DNA of 64,000 nt from Oscillospiraceae bacterium (lineage in GTDB: Bacteria; Bacillota; Clostridia; Oscillospirales; Ruminococcaceae). The notes under the pieces were generated by a model. It was not told the origin of the DNA. It worked only from the letters and a program-made list of their open reading frames with translations, and ran no database searches. The position numbers and the translations under genes were made by a program. The DNA lies in assembly GCA_017468365.1 (NCBI GenBank), contig JAFUIS010000021.1:1-64000 (forward strand), in the 5' to 3' direction. Shown here piece after piece: positions 28,516 through 36,164 of this stretch (positions are counted from its first letter, which is position 1; the number at the start of each line of letters is the position of its first letter).

Positions 28516-28544
28516 TTGACCTTAAAAGAAAAAAGGTATAAAAT
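28516..28544 (+). promoter_or_regulatory. promoter of the zinc-ribbon/macro operon
   Basis: TTGACC at 28516-28521, a 17-base spacer and TAAAAT at 28539-28544, 25 bases before the first zinc-ribbon gene. Confidence 0.6.
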
Positions 28545-28568
28545 TTTCTTTGTAAAGGAGGCGATAAA

Positions 28569-28814
28569 ATGTTTTTCGGATTTGAATTCATGGCGTTTTT
28601 TATAACAATAATATGCTTTGTCATCTTTGTTTTTGCTTTCATCATGATCATGATGAAATTCATAAAAAGCCACGGCGGAACCTCTTCCGTAAAAATCATC
28701 GTCGATGGAAAAGAAAAAACCGAAGAACCGCCGAAAGAGCTCCGCTGCCCCTATTGCGGCGCACCCATTCACGAAAACGACGCAAAATGCGACTACTGCA
28801 AATCCAAACTCTGA
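28569..28814 (+). CDS. small membrane protein with C-terminal zinc ribbon (copy 1)
   Basis: An 81-residue protein: one N-terminal membrane segment (about residues 5-30), a short linker, then a four-cysteine zinc ribbon CPYCGAPIHENDAKCDYCKS (two CxxC knuckles). The zinc ribbon would face the cytoplasm. Function unknown. The ATG at 28569 follows AAAGGAGG. Its last 24 residues are identical to those of the next gene. Confidence 0.85.
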   Translation: MFFGFEFMAFFITIICFVIFVFAFIMIMMKFIKSHGGTSSVKIIVDGKEKTEEPPKELRCPYCGAPIHENDAKCDYCKSKL

Positions 28815-28833
28815 TAAAAAGGAGAAACCCTTT

Positions 28834-29175
28834 ATGCATAGAAGAAAAAGCGAACCTCAATCTCCGCTTGCAGCTATGCTGAGCGGAATTTTTATAGTCT
28901 GCTTCGGAATTTTTTGGACAATAATGGCGGGGTCGATGTTTCCGCCAATGGCAATTTTCGGAATCCTTTTCACCGCAATCGGTGCTGTAAACGCATACGA
29001 TACATATAAAAAAGTAAAGTCAAAAGAGGAAGAACCTCAGGAACACCGGGATTTTTACGAAAACGAAGAAACTTATAAATCCAAAGTTCAAAAAGAAGAG
29101 CTCCGCTGCCCCTATTGCGGCGCACCCATTCACGAAAACGACGCAAAATGCGACTACTGCAAATCAAAACTTTGA
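28834..29175 (+). CDS. small membrane protein with C-terminal zinc ribbon (copy 2)
   Basis: A 113-residue protein: polar N-terminus (MHRRKSEPQSPLAAML), two hydrophobic segments (about residues 15-32 and 36-52), a charged linker, and the zinc ribbon CPYCGAPIHENDAKCDYCKS. The last ~75 bases of coding DNA are almost identical to those of copy 1, while the N-terminal halves are unrelated. ATG 28834 follows AAGGAG 20 bases after copy 1 stops. Confidence 0.85.
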   Translation: MHRRKSEPQSPLAAMLSGIFIVCFGIFWTIMAGSMFPPMAIFGILFTAIGAVNAYDTYKKVKSKEEEPQEHRDFYENEETYKSKVQKEELRCPYCGAPIHENDAKCDYCKSKL

Positions 29176-29199
29176 TTTTTTAAAAAAGGAGGGGTATTT

Positions 29200-30261
29200 T
29201 TGCCGCTTCTCATCGTTCGCAACGATATCACAAAAATCGAATGTGACGCCATAGTAAACGCCGCCAACAAAAATCTTCGCGGAGATGGCGGAGTTTCCGG
29301 CGCAATACATAAGGCCGCCGGCATAGGTTTGCTTGCGGAATGTATGACCCTTGGAAAATGCGAAACCGGCAAGGCAAAACTCACCAAAGGATATAAACTC
29401 CCCTGCAAATACGTTATCCATGCGGTAGGCCCAGTTTGGAAAGACGGTGAGCACGGGGAAGAGGAAGTTCTTCGCTCGGCATACCGCGAAAGCCTTGCCC
29501 TGGCCCTTTCAAAAAACTGCGAAAGCGTTGCTTTCCCCCTTATTTCCGCCGGTTCCTATGGTTTTCCAAAGGATAAAGCGATAAAAGTCGCCCTGGATTG
29601 CTTCAGCGAATTTCTTCTTGAGCACGATATGCTCATCTATCTCGCGATTTTTGATAAAGAGAGCACCGCCCTTGGCGAAAAGCTTTTTCCGGGCGTAAAA
29701 AAATATATCGACGACAATTACGTTGACGAAAAACTTCTTTTCGAAAACAGAAACCGCTGCTTTGATGAGGATGAATCGGCGCCTTTGCCAATGCCATATT
29801 TCAGCACGGCGGCCTTTGAGCCCGAATCGGTGCTCGACGAAAAACCGAGCGGAAAACACGTGCTCAAAAAGGTTTCGGCGGCAAAAGCCCCGGCTTCTCT
29901 TGAAGAACTGCTTTCAAAAATGGACGAAAGTTTTTCAAAAACCCTCCTTCGCCTTATCGACGAAAAGGGAATGACGGACGTTCAGTGCTACAAAAAAGCC
30001 AACGTTGACCGAAAACTCTTCTCAAAAATCCGCAGCAATCCGGATTATCACCCCAAAAAGAAAACTGTGCTCGCTTTTGCGGTGGCGCTTGAACTTTCTG
30101 TTGCCGAAACAAAGGAGCTGCTGCTCAAAGCCGGTTTTTCCCTTTCAAAATCCAGCAAATTCGACGTTATCGTCGAATATTTCATCGAAAACGGCATTTA
30201 TGACGTCTTTACGATCAACGAAGCACTCTTTTCCTTCGATCAGGACCTGCTCGGATTATAA
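29200..30261 (+). CDS. macrodomain protein with C-terminal HTH-like domain
   Basis: A 353-residue fusion. Residues 1-170 are a macrodomain (ADP-ribose or related nucleotide binding): NDITKIECDAIVNAANKN, the GDGGVSGAIHKAAG loop and PLISAGSYGFP. A linker follows, then about 110 C-terminal residues with a helical, Xre-like pattern (MTDVQCYKKANVDRKLFSKI ... LSVAETKELLLKAGF). The TTG at 29200 follows AAGGAGGGG. Enzymatic removal of ADP-ribose is possible but not shown by sequence. It is followed by a hairpin and then a VWA gene. Confidence 0.88.
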   Translation: MPLLIVRNDITKIECDAIVNAANKNLRGDGGVSGAIHKAAGIGLLAECMTLGKCETGKAKLTKGYKLPCKYVIHAVGPVWKDGEHGEEEVLRSAYRESLALALSKNCESVAFPLISAGSYGFPKDKAIKVALDCFSEFLLEHDMLIYLAIFDKESTALGEKLFPGVKKYIDDNYVDEKLLFENRNRCFDEDESAPLPMPYFSTAAFEPESVLDEKPSGKHVLKKVSAAKAPASLEELLSKMDESFSKTLLRLIDEKGMTDVQCYKKANVDRKLFSKIRSNPDYHPKKKTVLAFAVALELSVAETKELLLKAGFSLSKSSKFDVIVEYFIENGIYDVFTINEALFSFDQDLLGL

Positions 30262-30304
30262 AATGTCGCTTTTTTTGCGACCTTTCGGTTTCATAAAAAT
30301 GATA

Positions 30305-30341
30305 AAATGCAGCTGTAAACAAAAAACAGCTGCATTTTTTT
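30305..30341 (+). terminator. hairpin/terminator between macro and VWA genes
   Basis: AAATGCAGCTG ... CAGCTGCATTTTTTT, a perfect stem with a T7 run. The T run leads straight into the GGAGG of the VWA gene, so the element may act as an attenuator rather than a complete stop. Confidence 0.8.
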
Positions 30342-30353
30342 GGAGGTATTTTT

Positions 30354-31010
30354 ATGAAAAACAACATCACCGAACTCGTATTTATCCTTGACAGAAGCGG
30401 TTCCATGTGCGGACTTGAAAAAGACACCATCGGCGGATTCAACTCCGTGCTCAAAGAACACAAAAACGCCGAAGGAAAAGCTTTTGTGAGCACCGTTCTT
30501 TTCGACCACGAAATAAAGACCGTTCACGACCGAATTCCCATCGAAGAAGTTGCGCCCATGACCGAAAAAGATTATCAGACCCGCGGCACCACTGCCCTTA
30601 TCGACGCCATCGGAACCACCGTTGAGCACGTGGATTTTATCCACAAATATATACGCCCTGAGGACGTTCCCGAAAAGACCATGTTCGTCATCATCACCGA
30701 CGGTTTTGAAAACGCAAGCCGCCGCTTCACTTCCGATTCTGTAAAAAAATCGGTGGAGGAGCACAAGAAAAAAGGCTGGGAATTTGTTTTCGTGGGCGCC
30801 AATATCGATGCGGTGGAAACCGCTTCGCATTTCGGAATCTCCGAAGACTGCGCCGTAAATTATCACGCGGACAAAACCGGCACAGAAAAAGTCTATGACG
30901 CCGTTGCAAAGGCAACCTTTGCCTTCCGCCAAAAAAACTTTGACCGCGAAGCCATGCCCGCCATGTTCAGCGACGTCTGCGAGGACTTTGAAAACCGTAA
31001 AAAAAGATAA
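30354..31010 (+). CDS. von Willebrand factor A domain protein
   Basis: A 218-residue single VWA domain. The metal-ion-dependent adhesion site is complete: DRSGS at residues 13-17, the Thr in RGTTALID near 77, and ITDG near 115. No signal peptide or membrane segment, so it is cytoplasmic. VWA proteins of this kind usually scaffold multiprotein assemblies; partners here are probably encoded next to it. The ATG at 30354 follows TGGAGG directly after the hairpin. Confidence 0.9.
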   Translation: MKNNITELVFILDRSGSMCGLEKDTIGGFNSVLKEHKNAEGKAFVSTVLFDHEIKTVHDRIPIEEVAPMTEKDYQTRGTTALIDAIGTTVEHVDFIHKYIRPEDVPEKTMFVIITDGFENASRRFTSDSVKKSVEEHKKKGWEFVFVGANIDAVETASHFGISEDCAVNYHADKTGTEKVYDAVAKATFAFRQKNFDREAMPAMFSDVCEDFENRKKR

Positions 31011-31230
31011 AAAATCTTTAATTCGTGAAAGCGATAAAGTTTCGCCGTCAAAAATTTTCAAAATTGCAAAACGGTGCCGGAATTGCAAAAAATGTATAAA
31101 ATTTTGCAGGATGAATAAAAATTATCCTGCAAAAAGTACGCTTTACAATATCAGTTGTCCGCAGTAGGCGGACAGGATTGAACAAAAAGAAACCGCCCTT
31201 AAAGGCGGCTTCTTTTTTTAGGTATTATAT
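31011..31230. other. intergenic region with two inverted repeats and a terminator
   Basis: No gene seen. TTTTGCAGGAT and its complement form a stem near 31102-31135 that could end the VWA transcript. TGTCCGC-AGTAG-GCGGACA lies at 31156-31174. The hairpin at 31184-31219 (CCGCC...GGCGG with flanking A and T runs) ends the minus-strand 61-aa gene. Confidence 0.6.
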
Positions 31231-31416
31231 TTATTTAACGATGGAAAGAATAAGAGTCATGATGGTTTTGGAAAGGCTGACGGTTTTCTTTTCTACAACA
31301 AGTGCAGAAAAACCTTCACAATAAGCCATATTTTCGTGTTTTGCCCAGATGGGAGCTTCGGGAAGGCGGCTTTCAAGCTGGCAGCGGTAATCGTTAAGAG
31401 AAATGTTAGAGAACAT
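31231..31416 (-). CDS. 61-residue protein, unknown
   Basis: A small soluble protein beginning MFSNISLNDYRCQLESRLPE. It has one amphipathic half and a more hydrophobic C-terminus (about residues 45-60, VSLSKTIMTLILSIVK). The ATG at 31416 follows AAAGGATCG, it has its own terminator, and its promoter carries an operator-like palindrome, so it is likely real. No family recognised. Confidence 0.65.
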   Translation of the reverse strand: MFSNISLNDYRCQLESRLPEAPIWAKHENMAYCEGFSALVVEKKTVSLSKTIMTLILSIVK

Positions 31417-31483
31417 AGTTTATATCGATCCTTTCGTCATTTAGTGGCGCAAGGACAAAACCTTGCTGCCGGCATTTTTATTA

Positions 31484-31537
31484 ACGAACTGTCCGTTCGT
31501 CGAGTACATTATAGCGCAACAAATCTTGCAAAATCAA
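31484..31537 (-). promoter_or_regulatory. regulated promoter of the 61-aa gene
   Basis: On minus: TTGATT (31532-31537), an 18-base spacer, TATAAT (31508-31513). The inverted repeat ACGAAC-TGTCC-GTTCGT (31484-31500) lies just downstream of the -10, over the expected transcription start. Such placement is typical of a repressor operator. No regulator gene is adjacent. Confidence 0.7.
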
Positions 31538-31891
31538 TACCCGTCAAGTGAGAAAACCAACGAAAATTCCGTTTATAAACTGTGCAGTCTGCACAAAAAT
31601 GAAAATTTCTATCAAAAACAAAAACCGAATATGCAAAATTCTTCTCAAAAAACTGATAAATATGCAGAAAATGAATAAAGATTTTTGAAAAAATTTTTGC
31701 TGTCGCCAAAGAAAACCGCTTGTTTATGCGGTTTTTTGCTTTAACAGGCAAAAGAATGTATATTGAATAAAAACACCTGTCCGCCGCTGAAAAAACCTTC
31801 TACTGACAGAGCGGCCGACTTTCCCAAAGTTTTTTCACCTTTCTGCCTCGCTTTGCCCGGCAGTTCCCCTTAAAAGGCGCTTTTGCCGGAC
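31538..31891. other. intergenic region, no gene seen
   Basis: About 350 bases without a supported gene. The only feature is a hairpin AAACCGC...GCGGTTT with a T6 tract near 31714-31738. Short reading frames on both strands lack ribosome sites. It may be the remains of a lost divergent gene. Confidence 0.5.
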
Positions 31892-31930
31892 CAAAAAAGC
31901 CGGGCAAAAATTTGCCCGGCTTTTGTTTTT
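31892..31930 (-). terminator. terminator of mfd
   Basis: AAAGCCGGGCAAA/TTTGCCCGGCTTT stem with flanking A and T runs, immediately after the mfd stop codon. Confidence 0.9.
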
Positions 31931-34900
31931 TTATTCCCCTTCGTACCGCATGGCAAGAAGGACTTTTTTCATAAGTTCGATGGGGCGTTCCGCAGTTTTA
32001 AGCGTTACCGAAAGGTGGGGCTTCGCGCTCATAAGATCCATGGTAAGTCTGCCCTGCATTTTCTGGGTCGCCATACTTATGCGCTCAAGGTCAAGCTCCT
32101 TGGGATAAAAACGCATGACCGCATCCACCTGACGGATATCGGTGATTCCCAGATGCGAAGCCATGTTTCGAAGAGTCGCCACTTCGATAAGACCCATGAC
32201 GGAAGTGGGCGGTTCGCCGAAACGGTCGATAAGTTCGTCAATAACGTCCGCGGCGTCCTCCTGATTTCGAATAGCGGCAATTCGCTTATACATATCGACC
32301 CTCTGGTTGAGGGAGCTGATGTATTTTTCCGGAATATGTGCGTCAAGGGCGATGTCGATGGCACATTCTTCTGAAGAAGGCGGCGGCGCTTCGCCCTTTT
32401 CTTCCGCAATTGCTTCGGAAAGAAGGCGCACGTACATTTCGTAACCGACGGATTCCATGTGTCCGTGCTGGTTTGCGCCAAGAATATTGCCCGCACCGCG
32501 GATTTCAAGGTCGCGCATGGCGATTTTGAAGCCGCTTCCGAACTGGGTGAAATCGCGGATAGCGGAAAGGCGCTTCTGGGCAATGTCGCTTATGGATTTT
32601 CCGCGGGTGAAGGTGAAGTAAGCAAAAGCGTGGCGGTTAGAACGACCGACCCTTCCTCTCAGCTGATAAAGCTGGGAAAGACCCAGGTGGTCCGCGTTTT
32701 CAATGATAAGGGTGTTGCAGGAGGGAACGTCGATTCCGCTTTCGATAATGGTGGTGCAAACGAGTATATCCGTTTCGTGGTCAAGAAGGCTCTGCCATAT
32801 ATCCGAAAGTTCCTCTTCGCTCATTTTTCCGTGGGCAAAGGCAATTTTCGCTTCCGGAAGGTCCTCCTGAAGCCTTGCGGCACAGCCGATGATGCTTTCG
32901 GTGTTGTTATGAAGATAAAAAACCTGACCGCCGCGTCGAAGTTCCTTTCGGATAGCTTCAAGCACCACTCCACGGTCGTATTCCATAACGTAGGTCTGTA
33001 CCGGGTGGCGGTCTGTGGGCGCTTCTTCAATGGTGGACATGTCGCGGATGCCGCTCATGGCCATGTTGAGGGTCCTCGGAATGGGCGTTGCCGAAAGGGT
33101 AAGAACGTCCACCGAAGCCTTCATCTCTTTCATTTTTTCCTTGTGGGCAACGCCAAAACGCTGTTCCTCGTCGATGATACAAAGTCCGAGGTCTTTGAAG
33201 ATGACGTCCTTCTGCAAAATTCGGTGGGTGCCGATGACAATGTCAACTTCGCCGCTGCGAAGTCGGGTGAGAATCTTTTCCTGCTGCTTCGGTGTGCGAA
33301 AGCGGGAAAGAAGCTCGATAGTTACCGGAAATCCGTCCATTCTCTGCATAAAGGTCTGGTAATGCTGCCAGGCAAGAATTGTGGTGGGAACGAGCACCGC
33401 CACCTGTTTTCCGTCCATGACGGCTTTAAAAGCCGCGCGGATAGCGACTTCGGTCTTTCCAAAACCCACGTCGCCGCAAAGAAGGCGGTCCATGGGTCTT
33501 GCGGTTTCCATGTCGTGCTTTATTTCCTCAATGCAGCGAAGCTGGTCGTCGGTTTCCTCATAAGGGAATCTTTCCTCAAAATCCCTCTGCCAGTCCGTAT
33601 CTTCCGAAAAGGCATAGCCCTCGGTGCGCATTCTTTTGGAATAAAGGGCGATAAGTTCCTTTGCCATATCCTTTACCGCGGCTTTTACCCTGCTTCGGGT
33701 CTTTTGCCAGTCGGTGGAATTGAGCTTGTTGAGTTTTACGGCTTTGTCGTCCTTGGGGCCGACGTATTTTGAAACAAGGTCAAGCTGGGTAACGGGAACG
33801 TAAAGCATATCCGTTCCCGCATAGCGGATAGAGATATAATCCTTTACAACTCCGCGGATATCCTGCTTTACAATGCCCTGAAAAATTCCGATGCCGTTGG
33901 TGACGTGAACAACATAATCTCCCGGTGCGATGTCCGAAAGGCTTTTAAGGGGATTTTCAGCTTTTTTGAATTTTCTGCGTTTTCGCTCCGAAACGTTTGC
34001 CCTGCCCTGGCTTATAACGGCAACTTTCGCCTGAGGAATTTCGAAACCGGTGGAAAGGCTTCCTTCAAGAACAAAAACCGTTCCGGGCGAAAGCTTTGCG
34101 TCCGAAGCAAAAGCCGCGTTTATGTTGTTGTTGATAAGGTCAGTGGTAAGGGCGTGGGCAGCTCTTTCGGTGCCGCAAAGCACCGCGGTGCTGTAACCCC
34201 TTCGGGAATAATCCCGAAGGTCTTCGACAAGGGATTCAAGATCGCCGTTCCAGAGCGAAAGGCTCATGGCGCCAAAATCCGCAACGGTGCGAACGTGAAG
34301 GTCGTTGACGCTTCTGAGGAAAGAATCCATGAGCACCGTCGTTCCCTCGTCAAGCACCGAGATGTATTCTGTGATATCCATTCCGAATTTTTCGCAGCCG
34401 GGAAAAAGGATTCCCTCTTCGAAAAGCATCGAAATATCTTCGTTTTGCTGGGCGGAAAGGGTTTTCAGCATCTCTTTCTGCTTGATGAATTCGGTGCAGA
34501 TGACGACCCCGTCCGAAACGTAGTCAAAAACCGTCGCCGGGAACTTATAAATAAGCGGAATATAGCGGTCCGGAGCCGAAACCGAAAGCCCGGAATCGAG
34601 CCTTTCAAGGTCGGCTTCAATGTTCTTCTTCGCAAGCACGCCGTGTTTTCCGCGCTGTTTTGCGTAAGCATCTTTGAGCAGCTTGATGAGCGCCTCTTTG
34701 GAATCCGGAAGAACTTCCCTTGCGGGCGCAATAAAAGCTTCGTCTGTCTCTTTTGTTCTTCGCTGGCTTTCAAGGTCAAAATAGGCGACCGAATCCACCT
34801 CGTCCCCCCAAAATTCAAGACGGACGGGGCAGGGATACTGCGGCGAATAAAAGTCAAGGATACCGCCGCGAACGGAAAACTGGCAGGGTCCGTCAACCTG

Positions 34901-35395
34901 GCTTCTGCGCTCATAACCCGCGCGCGAAAGCTTTTTGGAAAGTTCCTCAAGGTCAGAAACGTCGCCGCGTTTTACCGAAAAGGTGTTGTATTTAAAAGTG
35001 CCGGGCGGAACGGTATACTGAAGCGCCGCCTCAACGGAAGAAACGACTATCTTACAGCTTCCGTCAAGTATCCTTCCCAGGACCGAAAGCCTTTTCTGTT
35101 CATATTCGGCGGAAGCACCCTCTGCGCTTCTGAAACGAAGGTCGCGAATGGGATATAAAGCCGCTTCATCCCCAGGGCAAAGCCGGGCGATATCTTCCGC
35201 AAGCCTTGTGGCGGAAGGTTCGTCCGGAGTTATTATAAGAACGGGTTTTCCGTAGCGCTCTGCAATTCCGAAAGAGACCAGCGCTCTTTCGGCGCCGGTA
35301 AGACCGGCGGCAAAAACGGGCATGGAAAAACTCCGCCCAAGCGCAGATAGCACCTGTCGGAATTGCGGCACGCTGTCCATAAAGTTTTGTAACAT
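31931..35395 (-). CDS. mfd: transcription-repair coupling factor Mfd
   Basis: A 1154-residue translocase that removes stalled RNA polymerase and recruits UvrA. The N-terminal UvrB-like module begins near MPVFAAGLTGAERALVSFGI. The RNAP-interacting CarD-like domain is near residues 480-540 (PGDYVVHVTNGIGIFQG). The RecG-like motor has GDVGFGKTEVAIRAAFKAV (Walker A), DEEQRFGV (DEEQ box) and QLRGRVGRSNRHAFAY (motif VI). ATG 35395 has AGAGGTG upstream; the frame runs on to 35488 through a hairpin repeat, which is rejected as coding. Confidence 0.98.
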   Translation of the reverse strand: MLQNFMDSVPQFRQVLSALGRSFSMPVFAAGLTGAERALVSFGIAERYGKPVLIITPDEPSATRLAEDIARLCPGDEAALYPIRDLRFRSAEGASAEYEQKRLSVLGRILDGSCKIVVSSVEAALQYTVPPGTFKYNTFSVKRGDVSDLEELSKKLSRAGYERRSQVDGPCQFSVRGGILDFYSPQYPCPVRLEFWGDEVDSVAYFDLESQRRTKETDEAFIAPAREVLPDSKEALIKLLKDAYAKQRGKHGVLAKKNIEADLERLDSGLSVSAPDRYIPLIYKFPATVFDYVSDGVVICTEFIKQKEMLKTLSAQQNEDISMLFEEGILFPGCEKFGMDITEYISVLDEGTTVLMDSFLRSVNDLHVRTVADFGAMSLSLWNGDLESLVEDLRDYSRRGYSTAVLCGTERAAHALTTDLINNNINAAFASDAKLSPGTVFVLEGSLSTGFEIPQAKVAVISQGRANVSERKRRKFKKAENPLKSLSDIAPGDYVVHVTNGIGIFQGIVKQDIRGVVKDYISIRYAGTDMLYVPVTQLDLVSKYVGPKDDKAVKLNKLNSTDWQKTRSRVKAAVKDMAKELIALYSKRMRTEGYAFSEDTDWQRDFEERFPYEETDDQLRCIEEIKHDMETARPMDRLLCGDVGFGKTEVAIRAAFKAVMDGKQVAVLVPTTILAWQHYQTFMQRMDGFPVTIELLSRFRTPKQQEKILTRLRSGEVDIVIGTHRILQKDVIFKDLGLCIIDEEQRFGVAHKEKMKEMKASVDVLTLSATPIPRTLNMAMSGIRDMSTIEEAPTDRHPVQTYVMEYDRGVVLEAIRKELRRGGQVFYLHNNTESIIGCAARLQEDLPEAKIAFAHGKMSEEELSDIWQSLLDHETDILVCTTIIESGIDVPSCNTLIIENADHLGLSQLYQLRGRVGRSNRHAFAYFTFTRGKSISDIAQKRLSAIRDFTQFGSGFKIAMRDLEIRGAGNILGANQHGHMESVGYEMYVRLLSEAIAEEKGEAPPPSSEECAIDIALDAHIPEKYISSLNQRVDMYKRIAAIRNQEDAADVIDELIDRFGEPPTSVMGLIEVATLRNMASHLGITDIRQVDAVMRFYPKELDLERISMATQKMQGRLTMDLMSAKPHLSVTLKTAERPIELMKKVLLAMRYEGE

Positions 35396-35438
35396 AAGGA
35401 CACCTCTGTATATAAAAAAGTATAAATCCGGATAAAAG

Positions 35439-35482
35439 CCTCCCTTGTCAAAGGGAGGGGGACCGCCGAAGGCGGTGGAGGG
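35439..35482 (-). repeat. hairpin repeat family C, copy upstream of mfd
   Basis: CCTCCCTTGTCAAAGGGAGG then CCGCC-GAA-GGCGG and GGAGGGA. It lies between pth and mfd. Confidence 0.8.
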
Positions 35483-35493
35483 ATTCAAACCCC

Positions 35494-36114
35494 TCAGTTA
35501 AACTTATTCATCGCCTCGTCAATTTTTCCCGCCATGATAAGCTTAACCGCTTCGGCTGCGTTTTCATACATTCCGTCAAGGGTCTTCAAATCCTCTTCGG
35601 AATATTTTCCAAGCACCCAGTCCGCAAGGTCCCAGCCTTCGGGCTTTTTGCCGATTCCGATTTTAACTCTCGGAAAACCGTCGCCGGAACAAAGGGAAAT
35701 GATGCTTTTTATTCCGTTGTGGCCGCCGGCGCTTCCTTTTTTGCGGATTCGCATTTTTCCCACGTCAAGGGTGGTATCGTCATAAATGACGATGACTTTT
35801 TCAAGAGGAATTTTATAAAAATCCATTGCGGCAAAAACGCTTTCGCCGGAAAGGTTCATAAAAGTCTGGGGCTTCATCAAAAGAACGCTTTTTCCGCCGA
35901 ATTCACAGGCGCAGGTAAGCGCCTTATATTTAAGGCGGTCGATATGAACGTTCGCCTTGTCCGAAATTTTATCCATTGCCATAAAACCGGTGTTGTGGCG
36001 GGTCTTTTCATAATCCTTTCCGGGATTTCCAAGGCCGACGATAATATATTCCGGCGGACCCGAAACTTTTTCGGTCTTTTTGATTTTATCAAACAAACTC
36101 CAGATGTCGTTCAT
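35494..36114 (-). CDS. pth: peptidyl-tRNA hydrolase
   Basis: A 206-residue Pth that frees tRNA from drop-off peptidyl-tRNA. Family motifs are IIVGLGNPGKDYEKTRHNTGF (catalytic His in RHNTG), PQTFMNLSGESV, and YDDTTLDVGKMRIRKKGSAG with GGHNGIKSI. It carries about 20 extra N-terminal residues relative to most homologues; an alternative start is not obvious. It lies between polA and mfd, the usual pth-mfd pairing. Confidence 0.96.
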   Translation of the reverse strand: MNDIWSLFDKIKKTEKVSGPPEYIIVGLGNPGKDYEKTRHNTGFMAMDKISDKANVHIDRLKYKALTCACEFGGKSVLLMKPQTFMNLSGESVFAAMDFYKIPLEKVIVIYDDTTLDVGKMRIRKKGSAGGHNGIKSIISLCSGDGFPRVKIGIGKKPEGWDLADWVLGKYSEEDLKTLDGMYENAAEAVKLIMAGKIDEAMNKFN

Positions 36115-36136
36115 TTAAAATAACTCCTTTATATGG

Positions 36137-36160
36137 TAGGGAACGGTCTTGACCGTTCCG
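36137..36160. repeat. hairpin repeat family A
   Basis: TAGGGAACGGTC-TT-GACCGTTCCG between polA and pth, matching 45110-45133 exactly through the hairpin. Confidence 0.8.
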
Positions 36161-36164
36161 CAAA

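Noticed and set aside
26012-28699. 895-codon open frame antisense to gyrA
   Set aside because: No ribosome site or domain; it arises because the codon usage of gyrA avoids the triplets that would read as stops on the other strand. The same holds for long antisense frames over serS-parB, mnmG, the M20 gene and the FAD gene.
29200-31010. Tellurite-resistance (Ter) locus from the VWA gene
   Set aside because: No TerD-, TerC- or kinase/phosphatase-like gene accompanies the VWA protein in the window.
31484-31500. LexA (SOS) box
   Set aside because: CGAAC and GTTCG arms match the Firmicutes LexA box, but the spacer is 5 bases instead of 4, and the gene has no repair link.
35396-35488. Longer N-terminus for Mfd
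   Set aside because: The extra 31 codons are translated from a family C hairpin repeat and lack an SD; ATG 35395 has AGAGGTG and fits the family length.
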